A stretch of DNA of 30,140 nucleotides from the IMG/VR virus record IMGVR_UViG_3300024518_001683, positions 1 to 30,140 of that record; one strand, written 5' to 3'. A program made the position numbers and the translations under genes. The stretch is from a virus. The notes under the pieces are model-generated. The model did no database searches. It was not told where the DNA came from and saw only the letters and a list, made by a program, of their open reading frames with translations. Below are positions 16,891 to 22,622 of the stretch, one piece after another; the stretch's first letter is position 1, and every line of letters begins with the position of its first letter.

Positions 16891-16962
16891 CAGAAGTGCA
16901 GTATACTGAGTATAAGCGGTACCTTAGTAGATAAGGTCGAGTATAGTCTCAATCACGGTCCA

Positions 16963-16991
16963 ATTATAACGTATCTGTATCATAATGTCAA
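16963..16991 (-). promoter_or_regulatory. leftward (late) consensus sigma-70 promoter
   Basis: On the minus strand TTGACA (16991-16986), 17-bp spacer, TATAAT (16968-16963): 12/12 consensus. Expected start near 16956, giving a leader of about 158 bases before the first late gene. Its -35 is 58 bp from the -35 of the rightward promoter, a compact divergent pair where one bound protein could control both. Confidence 0.88.
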
Positions 16992-17049
16992 GGGTTAATT
17001 GCGAAGTATCTGATAAGTAGTCTATATCGCTAAGGGTATACGAATATGC

Positions 17050-17078
17050 TTGACATCTAGTATGAAGTACAGTATACT
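17050..17078 (+). promoter_or_regulatory. rightward (early) consensus sigma-70 promoter
   Basis: TTGACA (17050-17055), 17-bp spacer, TATACT (17073-17078): 11/12 consensus. Transcription would start near 17085 and run through a leader of more than 1.1 kb before the first gene at 18256. That is remarkably long, unless the promoter drives an RNA product or an element in the region. Confidence 0.82.
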
Positions 17079-17084
17079 AAATAG

Positions 17085-17153
17085 TAGTAGACAGCCTCCT
17101 AAATGTAAGTTAACTGTCGATACAGTTACTTAACTCTTAGTCGACAGCTACTA
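17085..17153 (+). other. structured 5' leader of rightward transcript
   Basis: Directly at the expected start, TAGTAG (17085-17090) can pair with CTACTA (17148-17153). This encloses a hairpin in which 17106-17117 pairs with 17122-17132 (ACAGTTACTTA) with one bulged T and a 4-nt loop. It could be a regulatory or transcript-protecting fold. Confidence 0.5.
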
Positions 17154-17195
17154 TACTATATACAAGATACTTATATCTAGTATGCCAACACATCA

Positions 17196-17208
17196 TGGGG
17201 GAAGATGG
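17196..17208 (+). repeat. 13-bp leader element, rightward copy
   Basis: Identical to the leftward-leader element (TGGGGGAAGATGG) and in sense to the rightward transcript, about 110 bases after its expected start. Candidate protein-binding or antitermination-type site. Confidence 0.75.
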
Positions 17209-17278
17209 AATCTCTTCTCTGTATCCTCTACATAGCTTCTTAACAGTAGACTACCCTCCATACATGATAGGTTGTATA

Positions 17279-17489
17279 GTGCGATACGGTAGACCTACCT
17301 CTTCACCCTTGTGCGATACAGTAGCGTAACTAGAGTAGCTGTTGCGTAACTAGTCTAGTATAGCATCATAGGGGTAAGGTAGTAGGCTAATAGCCTCTTA
17401 CTCAGCTAGATGGCGTACCATAGTACACAGCCTCCTCTAGTAGTTAGGTGCGAACCTCGAAGCAAGTAGCCTCTCTGTCGCGTAACTAG
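17279..17489. repeat. short direct repeats in control region
   Basis: GCGTAACTAG occurs three times (17324-17333, 17344-17353, 17480-17489). GTGCGATAC(G/A)GTAG occurs twice (17279-17292, 17311-17324), abutting the first GCGTAACTAG. Spaced identical decamers look like binding sites (iterons or operators); which one cannot be told from sequence. Confidence 0.55.
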
Positions 17490-18082
17490 TACCCTAAGCT
17501 TGTACTATCTTGTAACTCACAGCAGCTTAAATGGCATCCTCCCATTACAGGAAGTAGCAGTAGCTTGTACAGTTATGTAACTATTCAGTATAGTATATCC
17601 CCCACAGTTTCTTACACCCCCCAACACAGTATTATCACATGGTTTATCTATCCTCCGCTATGTCGTATTGTGCGCGACTTAGTGTACCTTTACGTCTGTG
17701 TGTACCAGTAGCGTAGCTCGTTTCTCTAGCAGGCACGAAACTGTAGAAGGGTAAATTACTTACTGGATTCGTGACCAACACCACTCCCCCAATCCCATCA
17801 TTCTCTCCGTGTGTGTGTATGAATAGCAAGGGTTGAATTACCCTCAGCTGCTTACTGCTTCTACAGTTCCGCTAATACCCAAGTGAACCTATTACGTGAC
17901 GTTACGCATATAGCTACTCTTCCCCCCAACAACAGATACGGGTGCTGTCGATACTGCGCAAGTACAACGATACTAAGCAGTCGATGCAGATTCCTATATG
18001 TGGAGTGGCGCGAACCTTGTCTCTGCAACAGTCGTGCCAAGTTGAGGTGATTAACCCTGCTATATATAGATGAAGTCTGATT

Positions 18083-18104
18083 AGGGTGCAATTTACTGCA
18101 CCTT
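18083..18104 (+). terminator. hairpin near end of control region, weak terminator candidate
   Basis: GGTGCA (18085-18090) pairs with TGCACC (18097-18102) around a 6-nt loop, extendable to about 8 pairs, followed only by TTTACTAA. It could attenuate the long rightward leader. The U-tract is too short to be sure. Confidence 0.4.
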
Positions 18105-18255
18105 TACTAATAATACAAATTAAATGTCACTATTACCTCAATGATATCAATCAACTGTAAATTAATTCAAGATAGTCCTAAAGTTTAATTAGTTTCTACC
18201 GATAAGCTTATTATAATTCAGAGATACAATAACAACAGGGAAAAGGAGATACAAC

Positions 18256-18534
18256 ATGATGAAACGTAACATTACATTTAGCAGCGAATTCGGTTCAATT
18301 GATGATAGCCAGCTCTTAGGATACTTGTGGGAAGGTGAACTAGTCCAGGAATCTACCGTAACAGAAGAAGACTTAGCTAATCACGACATCAGTCCTATAT
18401 ACGCATCACAACTAGAGCATGCTTCTAGTTACGACTTCATTCGCTGGATAACCAACGATCATTGTATAGTTGAAGCTTGGCGCGTAAGACGTGGGCGCAT
18501 CTATTACTTCGAATACAGCCTTAAGACGGTATAA
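18256..18534 (+). CDS. hypothetical protein, first gene of rightward block
   Basis: This 92-residue protein has an acidic first half (SSEFGSIDDSQLLGYLWEGE) and a beta/aromatic C-terminus (EAWRVRRGRIYYFEYSLKTV). No family recognised. AAAAGGAG lies eight bases before the first of two adjacent ATGs, so I use 18256. As first gene of the rightward block it is probably expressed early. Confidence 0.7.
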   Translation: MMKRNITFSSEFGSIDDSQLLGYLWEGELVQESTVTEEDLANHDISPIYASQLEHASSYDFIRWITNDHCIVEAWRVRRGRIYYFEYSLKTV

Positions 18535-18571
18535 TATAGCTACTTAAACTTAACGGACAAGGAGATACAAC

Positions 18572-18817
18572 ATGGACACAATAGAAATTAGACGGATTGG
18601 TGATAATTACTACCAGATTAGACGTGAGGTAGTTTACGGATTAGACATGATAATACTCAAGGTCTGGAACCCTTCAACGGGTAAAATCATAGAAGAGAGC
18701 GGCCATTTCAGCATCATGCAGGCCACGCAGAAACTGATTAAGATATGCAGCACTGCCGTTAAGCAGGTCGACGATGCAACAACAAGTGAAACGATAGACT
18801 ATAGGCAATTAGGCTAA
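18572..18817 (+). CDS. hypothetical protein
   Basis: This 81-residue protein starts with two beta strands (TIEIRRIGDNYYQIRREVV) and then a helix (SIMQATQKLIKICSTAVKQV). There is no recognised domain. AAGGAGATACAAC before the ATG repeats the leader of the preceding gene, showing a duplicated translation-start module. Confidence 0.7.
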   Translation: MDTIEIRRIGDNYYQIRREVVYGLDMIILKVWNPSTGKIIEESGHFSIMQATQKLIKICSTAVKQVDDATTSETIDYRQLG

Positions 18818-18844
18818 TAGTAAGTAACAGATAAGGAGATGAGT

Positions 18845-19123
18845 ATGTCGAATGCATTAATCAGAGAATTGACTATGGGTTGCGCTGGAGATGATTACGG
18901 TTGGGCTATGGGCTGCTGGTTTGCTATCGCGGATCGTATTCACCACGATTTAGACGAATTGTGTCCAGATCATTGGGAACATACAGCAGGGATGGGCGGA
19001 CCTGATACGGATAGTTACGAATACGAACTAGCTCAATCTTATGACTTAGACGAATTAATTGAGACAGGCAATATATTATACAGATACGTTAAGTATCTTA
19101 AGTATAAAGGATTGGATTACTAA
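18845..19123 (+). CDS. hypothetical acidic protein with GW segment
   Basis: This 92-residue acidic protein has an aromatic segment DDYGWAMGCWFAIADRI (about residues 15-31) and a C-terminal helix (LIETGNILYRYVKYLKYKG). The ATG at 18845 is chosen because AAGGAG at 18833-18838 gives proper six-base spacing; an ATG at 18839 abuts the site. The DxGWxxGxW stretch recalls the GW microproteins downstream but lacks their Tyr-Met and N-terminal signature, so I do not count it as a member. Confidence 0.7.
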   Translation: MSNALIRELTMGCAGDDYGWAMGCWFAIADRIHHDLDELCPDHWEHTAGMGGPDTDSYEYELAQSYDLDELIETGNILYRYVKYLKYKGLDY

Positions 19124-19165
19124 CATAGATAAACTAACACAGATATAAATGAAAAGGAGAGTAAC

Positions 19166-19441
19166 ATGTTACGAGAATCGAAAGTAGCTGGACTAACAGC
19201 AGCAATCAGAAGCACAGTAAGAGACTATAGCGATAGTGAGTACATTCACTATTATATTAAATGGGAGGGTAACGATCACGACAGGTATTGGGAGATGTCG
19301 ACTGACTTCGAACTACCACGAGAAGTGAGGTACATGGCTTACGATCTAATGAAATTAACTAGACCAATGCAATTGGTATCCTTCAATCAATGGAAGCCTG
19401 AGGGACAGACTTCAACAGCAACATTGAAACTGGTATCATAG
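19166..19441 (+). CDS. hypothetical protein
   Basis: This 91-residue mixed alpha/beta protein has aromatic strand YIHYYIKWEGNDHDRYWEMS and a later helix (REVRYMAYDLMKLTRP). No match recalled. AAAAGGAGAGTAAC precedes the ATG, a leader type reused at 20677 and 21915. A gap of 133 bases without a gene follows. Confidence 0.68.
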   Translation: MLRESKVAGLTAAIRSTVRDYSDSEYIHYYIKWEGNDHDRYWEMSTDFELPREVRYMAYDLMKLTRPMQLVSFNQWKPEGQTSTATLKLVS

Positions 19442-19543
19442 TGACTCACGCGAGGTGCAATTAATTAACAGCATACAAGGCAGTGATATTGTAAGGGTAA
19501 TAAGATTGATTAAAGTTTACGGGCATAGTGCTCGATAAGAGAT

Positions 19544-19566
19544 TATAAGTAACAGATTAATAGGAG
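19544..19566 (+). repeat. 23-bp leader repeat, copy 1
   Basis: Identical over 23 bp to 20398-20420. Both copies end in the ribosome-binding site (ATAGGAG) of the following gene, so the whole leader was duplicated. Shorter relatives (AACAGATAAGGAG) precede genes at 18845 and 28112. Confidence 0.7.
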
Positions 19567-19574
19567 GATACCAC

Positions 19575-19793
19575 ATGAGGGAAGAAATAACAGATACAGA
19601 ATTATATGAGCGGTATGATGATATGCTCGACGAGTGCTACGAGGACCATCCCCTAGGATACAGTTCTAGCGACATATTGAAGAACTGTGATAGCACAGCT
19701 TATAGATGTGGGTTCTCTGATTGGTTAGATAGTGAGCTGGGTGAGACTATTGAAGAAGTAGATGATAAGTACTACGATAAGGAGAACATATAA
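19575..19793 (+). CDS. hypothetical acidic protein
   Basis: This 72-residue, strongly acidic protein (ELYERYDDMLDECYEDHPLG; EETIEEVDD-like tail) is probably helical. Highly acidic phage early proteins sometimes mimic DNA or bind host enzymes, but no motif proves that. AGGAGGATACCAC precedes the ATG; the stop overlaps the start of the next gene. Confidence 0.68.
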   Translation: MREEITDTELYERYDDMLDECYEDHPLGYSSSDILKNCDSTAYRCGFSDWLDSELGETIEEVDDKYYDKENI

Positions 19794-20206
19794 TGAGATA
19801 TCGTAAGCGAGATAATACAATGATAGGCAGCAACGTGACCTTCGGACTAGACGATCAATCAGGCTGGAGTTATGGCTGGTGGCAGGTTAGTAAACTAATT
19901 GGCGATACGATAGTATTCAATCAATACTTTTACGGACAAGCTACAAGCGGCCATCAGTGTAAGATTAGGAGGCTGTTAGATGCTGAGTATAAGGTGTTAG
20001 TAGTTGAAGCACCGGATGGATTACAAGCAGGACTAGAGCCATGTATCATGTATCATAAGAGACTAATTGTAGAGTTAGAAGAACAGATAGCTAAACCACG
20101 CACGAGGCGTACGACTAACGAACGTAGGCGGCAAGATATAAGTCAGCATAGGGACAAGATTGAAGCATTAAGAGACTTACAAGCAGTAGAGAAGGGAGCA
20201 GCGTAA
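19793..20206 (+). CDS. hypothetical protein with basic coiled-coil C-terminus
   Basis: This 137-residue protein has an N-terminal beta/aromatic part (LDDQSGWSYGWWQVSKLIGD). Its C-terminal half is helical and rich in Arg/Glu (RRTTNERRRQDISQHRDKIE). The start ATG overlaps the previous stop (TAATG) and follows GATAAGGAGAAC. It ends in TAATG with the next gene, so three genes are translationally linked. The function is unknown; nucleic-acid binding is possible from the basic helix. Confidence 0.65.
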   Translation: MRYRKRDNTMIGSNVTFGLDDQSGWSYGWWQVSKLIGDTIVFNQYFYGQATSGHQCKIRRLLDAEYKVLVVEAPDGLQAGLEPCIMYHKRLIVELEEQIAKPRTRRTTNERRRQDISQHRDKIEALRDLQAVEKGAA

Positions 20207-20388
20207 TGCGTGGTAAGAGTTTAACAAGTAAGGTATTCACTGCGCAATGGACCGTAGGATACTATGGCTGGGGAGAGGGTTACATGGACGCGTGTCGGGG
20301 ATATCGGGAATATATACAGCTCTGTAGATATCGTGGAATAATGAATGGCTGGCCTCTCGATGTGAAGGAGAACGAGAATTGGTACTAA
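20206..20388 (+). CDS. GW microprotein family member 1
   Basis: This 60-residue protein, coupled to the upstream gene by TAATG, shows the family core VGYYGWGEGYMDACRGY (residues 17-33). An N-terminal KSLTSKVFT element and a late MNGW segment are also present. Over a 53-base span its DNA shares two blocks (11 and 15 bp) at equal spacing with the member at 28302, so the two are recent relatives. There is no signal or membrane segment. The function is unknown. Confidence 0.8.
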   Translation: MRGKSLTSKVFTAQWTVGYYGWGEGYMDACRGYREYIQLCRYRGIMNGWPLDVKENENWY

Positions 20389-20397
20389 CAGCTTAAC

Positions 20398-20420
20398 TAT
20401 AAGTAACAGATTAATAGGAG
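20398..20420 (+). repeat. 23-bp leader repeat, copy 2
   Basis: Identical to 19544-19566 and likewise ends in the ribosome-binding site of the next gene (ATG at 20429). Confidence 0.7.
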
Positions 20421-20428
20421 AACATATA

Positions 20429-20632
20429 ATGACCTTAGCAGAAATTAGACTGATTAACACAGAGGAGGGAGTTAGAGAAGCTGTTGCTTATCTTGTATCT
20501 GTACAAGAGTTTCTAACCTTTGGAGAGGAGCGTGGCTTTGTTAGTGTCATTCGTGAGGCAGCACAGAAGATAGGGATAACCAATAAGCAGTTAATGGAAA
20601 TGTCAAGGGAGAACGTAACTACCGGACAGTAG
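20429..20632 (+). CDS. hypothetical helical protein
   Basis: This 67-residue protein is almost fully helical (EEGVREAVAYLVSVQEFLTF; GFVSVIREAAQKIGITNKQL). The last helices resemble a small helix-turn-helix (AAQKIGITNKQLMEMS), so DNA binding is possible but weakly supported. TAGGAG precedes the ATG within the repeated 23-bp leader. Confidence 0.68.
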   Translation: MTLAEIRLINTEEGVREAVAYLVSVQEFLTFGEERGFVSVIREAAQKIGITNKQLMEMSRENVTTGQ

Positions 20633-20676
20633 ATAGTCTACGCTCGTAATCAACAGCACTAGAAAAGGAAAGTAAC

Positions 20677-20988
20677 ATGAATGTAACATATAATGAAGCA
20701 CTAATAAGTAACTATGGGGAACTAATGCACCTACGATTACGGGTAGAGATGCTACGCGATAGCTTAGACATGATGCATGGCATGACACTAGAACAGATAC
20801 TACCAGCTCATGACTTGTCAATAGTCTTAGAAGATGATACGATGCTCGCGTGTAAGAGTGTAGATGATATCGAGAGGCTAATGATAATCGCGAGAGATAC
20901 TTGCAGCGAGTTAATTGAGGCAGCTAAGAAACTTGGAAGCGATGGGGTGCTTAAGATTAAGGGCAGTACAGAGACACTACTTAACTAA
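20677..20988 (+). CDS. hypothetical helical protein
   Basis: This 103-residue, leucine/methionine-rich, acidic helical protein (LMHLRLRVEMLRDSLDMMHG; DDIERLMIIARDTCSELIEA) has coiled-coil potential. No known domain. AAAAGGAAAGTAAC precedes the ATG. Confidence 0.68.
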   Translation: MNVTYNEALISNYGELMHLRLRVEMLRDSLDMMHGMTLEQILPAHDLSIVLEDDTMLACKSVDDIERLMIIARDTCSELIEAAKKLGSDGVLKIKGSTETLLN

Positions 20989-21007
20989 CAATGTAAGGAG
21001 AGTGGAG

Positions 21008-21409
21008 ATGAACGTGAATGAAATGGCAGATTCAATAATAGAAGAGTACACTAAGTACAGTACTGTAGAAATTGAACCGCATATACGCAGTTTCATAAGC
21101 AGAGATAGGGAGAGAGATACTATGAGCACTGTAGTGAAAAGTTACGAGGCTATGACAGGGGATACACAGGATAAGGAGCAGGGAATGTCAAAGGTTGATT
21201 ATAATGGTTGGAAGAACTACGAGACATGGGCAGTCAATGTCTTACTATCTAATAGTGAGTTTCTATATCAGGCGATGATAGATACTCGCAGCGAGGAAGA
21301 GTTACACGAGCTAGTAGTCGCGTGCATTGATCCAAGCGAGGGGATTAACTTAGCTATTGTAGATTATACAGAACTGTACACTAACTTACATGATGATGCA
21401 GGGGAATAG
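21008..21409 (+). CDS. NGWxNYETW (DUF7249-like) phage protein
   Basis: The 133-residue frame contains YNGWKNYETWAVNVLLSN (residues 65-82), the signature of a widespread small phage family annotated as DUF7249 (from memory). I use the ATG at 21008 (GGAG upstream). A second start at 21185 (M60) has AAGGAG at ideal six-base spacing and begins MSKVDYNGWKN, giving a 74-residue product of the size usual for the family. The first 59 residues may be an added leader or a separate product from one message. The function of the family is unknown to me. Confidence 0.75.
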   Translation: MNVNEMADSIIEEYTKYSTVEIEPHIRSFISRDRERDTMSTVVKSYEAMTGDTQDKEQGMSKVDYNGWKNYETWAVNVLLSNSEFLYQAMIDTRSEEELHELVVACIDPSEGINLAIVDYTELYTNLHDDAGE

Positions 21410-21426
21410 ATAGAGATGGAGAGATT

Positions 21427-21609
21427 ATGAAGGCAAGTAGTTTAACTGAGAAGCTAGAGCTAGCTAACTGCTCTGATCCTGGATATATAGGCTGGGATGA
21501 TGGGTATATGTATAACGCGAAGGGTTACGATGAGGCTGTAGATGTGAATATGAAGGGTCTATGTATGGATGGTTTCTTATTCTCTACAAGCATCGGTGAG
21601 ATGAGATAA
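21427..21609 (+). CDS. GW microprotein family member 2
   Basis: This 60-residue protein starts MKASSLTEKLE and carries the core PGYIGWDDGYMYNAKGY (residues 18-34) and a late CMDGFLF element. That order (N-terminal A-x-x-L-T, GWxxGYM, then MDGW/F) defines the family best. It follows the DUF7249-like gene by 17 bases with a GGAG-type site. Confidence 0.8.
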   Translation: MKASSLTEKLELANCSDPGYIGWDDGYMYNAKGYDEAVDVNMKGLCMDGFLFSTSIGEMR

Positions 21610-21623
21610 CGGGAGAATAAGAG

Positions 21624-21803
21624 ATGATAGCAGTAACACTAGTAGACTACCCTTTTACCCACAGTTATGCTCCAGGTTATTGGAGTTGGGGATCTGGTTA
21701 TATGAGGAGACAGCTGGGGTATCCTGATATCTCTGATATACACGAGCGAGTGGAGTGCATGGACGGTTGGATGCTTATGGAGAAACGGACAGATTATAGA
21801 TAA
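21624..21803 (+). CDS. GW microprotein family member 3
   Basis: This 59-residue protein (MIAVTLVDYPFTHSYAPGYW...) has core PGYWSWGSGYMRRQLGYPD and late CMDGWML, directly alignable to member 2. ATG at 21624 follows GGGAGAATAAGAG. Members 2 and 3 are adjacent and form a tandem pair. Confidence 0.8.
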   Translation: MIAVTLVDYPFTHSYAPGYWSWGSGYMRRQLGYPDISDIHERVECMDGWMLMEKRTDYR

Positions 21804-21857
21804 AAGGATACGTAGCTAGACTACGCTCAGTAACGTGTAAGGAGAGCAACTCACATC

Positions 21858-21908
21858 TACGTAACAAGTATACTCCCGTTACGGGAGTGTATAGTATCAG
21901 AAAAGGAG
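21858..21908 (+). promoter_or_regulatory. 51-nt repeated leader with hairpin, copy 1
   Basis: A perfect stem ACTCCCG/CGGGAGT closes a TTA loop and is flanked by conserved sequence ending in AAAAGGAG, the ribosome site of the gene at 21915. A copy with about four changes lies at 22295-22345. The hairpin just before the ribosome site could control translation or mark an RNA-processing site. Confidence 0.65.
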
Positions 21909-21914
21909 AGTAAC

Positions 21915-22283
21915 ATGATTCAAGTTAGTAGTAGAATACAGATTAGAAGCGAGGGACTAGACAAGCATGTCATCATACTAGATGGCGTAGTGCGAGACGG
22001 TGTATACACCACAATGGGAGAGGTGATTGATGCGATAGAGAAGATACGTGCAGGTCTCAAGAAGAAGATACCAGTTAGAGCAATGGGAGCTAATACTACC
22101 TTCTTCGCGGATAAGATACATGCAGATGCGCGAGAAGCTTCGAGGGTTCAACGCCAATGGGTTGCGCATAGTGTGTACTCTTATGATAAGATAGTTGAGA
22201 AGAATAGAGAGAGAAGGGTTAAGAGAAGTGATGATCTTACTCCTCAATCAATCGAGGATCTATTCGATAAGAGAGGGGGATAG
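21915..22283 (+). CDS. hypothetical basic protein
   Basis: This 122-residue protein has an N-terminal beta domain (SRIQIRSEGLDKHVIILDG) and a basic helical C-terminal half (YDKIVEKNRERRVKRSDDL) ending SIEDLFDKRGG. There is no known domain. Its translation is preceded by the repeated 51-nt hairpin leader. Confidence 0.68.
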   Translation: MIQVSSRIQIRSEGLDKHVIILDGVVRDGVYTTMGEVIDAIEKIRAGLKKKIPVRAMGANTTFFADKIHADAREASRVQRQWVAHSVYSYDKIVEKNRERRVKRSDDLTPQSIEDLFDKRGG

Positions 22284-22294
22284 TAACTTACAGA

Positions 22295-22345
22295 TACGTA
22301 ACAAGTATACGCCCGTTACGGGAGTAGACAGTATCAGAAAAGGAG
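22295..22345 (+). promoter_or_regulatory. 51-nt repeated leader with hairpin, copy 2
   Basis: Second copy of the leader at 21858-21908. The CCCG/CGGG stem core and TTA loop are kept and the ends match exactly (TACGTAACAAGTA...AGTATCAGAAAAGGAG), while outer stem bases changed. It precedes the gene at 22356. A degenerate GCCCGTTGTGGG occurs before the gene at 22623. Confidence 0.65.
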
Positions 22346-22355
22346 GGAGTAGAGT

Positions 22356-22568
22356 ATGAACGGAACTAGAATTAGAGCATTTACATATGACGGGAGCGGG
22401 GAGTGGGGAGTGGTGTATATGGCAGCAGTACCTCATAGATATGTGGGGAGGAGACTTATGTGGAGACTAATTTGCGACGAATTAACATTCCCCCTTGACA
22501 ATCATACATCAGAACTATATATTAAATGGAGAGTAGAGAGAGTACATGACAACACATTAGCTAGATAA
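22356..22568 (+). CDS. divergent GW microprotein candidate
   Basis: This 70-residue protein begins MNGTRIRAFTYDGSGEWGVVYM and continues AAVPHRYVGRRLMWRL. The GEWGVVYM segment resembles the family core, but the N-terminal A-x-x-L-T and the MDGW element are absent, so membership is weak. AAAAGGAGGG precedes the start. Inside it a TTGACA-17-TATATT promoter-like site (22495-22523) points toward the next gene. Confidence 0.6.
   Translation: MNGTRIRAFTYDGSGEWGVVYMAAVPHRYVGRRLMWRLICDELTFPLDNHTSELYIKWRVERVHDNTLAR
22495..22523 (+). promoter_or_regulatory. candidate sigma-70 promoter inside small gene
   Basis: TTGACA (22495-22500), 17-bp spacer, TATATT (22518-22523), 11/12 consensus. It would drive the DUF6745-like gene at 22623. 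It lies within a coding sequence, so the match could be chance. Confidence 0.45.
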
Positions 22569-22622
22569 GTAGAACGATAAGCCCGTTGTGGGAATATCAG
22601 CACACAATTAAGGAGGCCATTA

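Larger units (their letters stand above)
16799..18255. other. non-coding divergent control region
   Basis: About 1.45 kb lie between the leftward late operon and the rightward block. I find no gene with a convincing ribosome site here. The region contains back-to-back consensus promoters, structured leaders, a repeated 13-bp element, three GCGTAACTAG copies, several C5-C6 tracts (17599, 17617, 17786, 17932) and an AT-rich last 150 bases. It could also hold a replication origin or packaging site; this is inference. A TATAAT at 18212-18217 with a poor -35 lies just before the first rightward gene. Confidence 0.75.

Noticed and set aside
16799-16891. Extended GTG start for the winged-helix protein
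   Set aside because: No Shine-Dalgarno at 16891; the ATG at 16798 has AGGAA at good spacing, and the extension is hydrophobic leader sequence over the 13-bp element.
17195-17329. Plus-strand frame MGEDGISSLYPLHSF... in the control region
   Set aside because: No ribosome-binding site, and it begins inside the repeated 13-bp element, which explains the MGEDGI similarity to the leftward frame.
17644-18091. Two minus-strand frames of 61 and 76 codons
   Set aside because: Low-complexity, His/Arg/Ser-rich translations with no ribosome sites, in a repeat-filled non-coding region.
18845-20206. Two proteins with GWxxGxW stretches (18845 and 19793) as GW family members
   Set aside because: They share only a short aromatic segment and lack the Tyr-Met, N-terminal and MDGW elements; both are also longer.
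20915-21007. Longer start for the NGWxNYETW gene
   Set aside because: Overlaps the preceding gene with Arg-rich, unlikely translation; the site at 21008 has GGAG.
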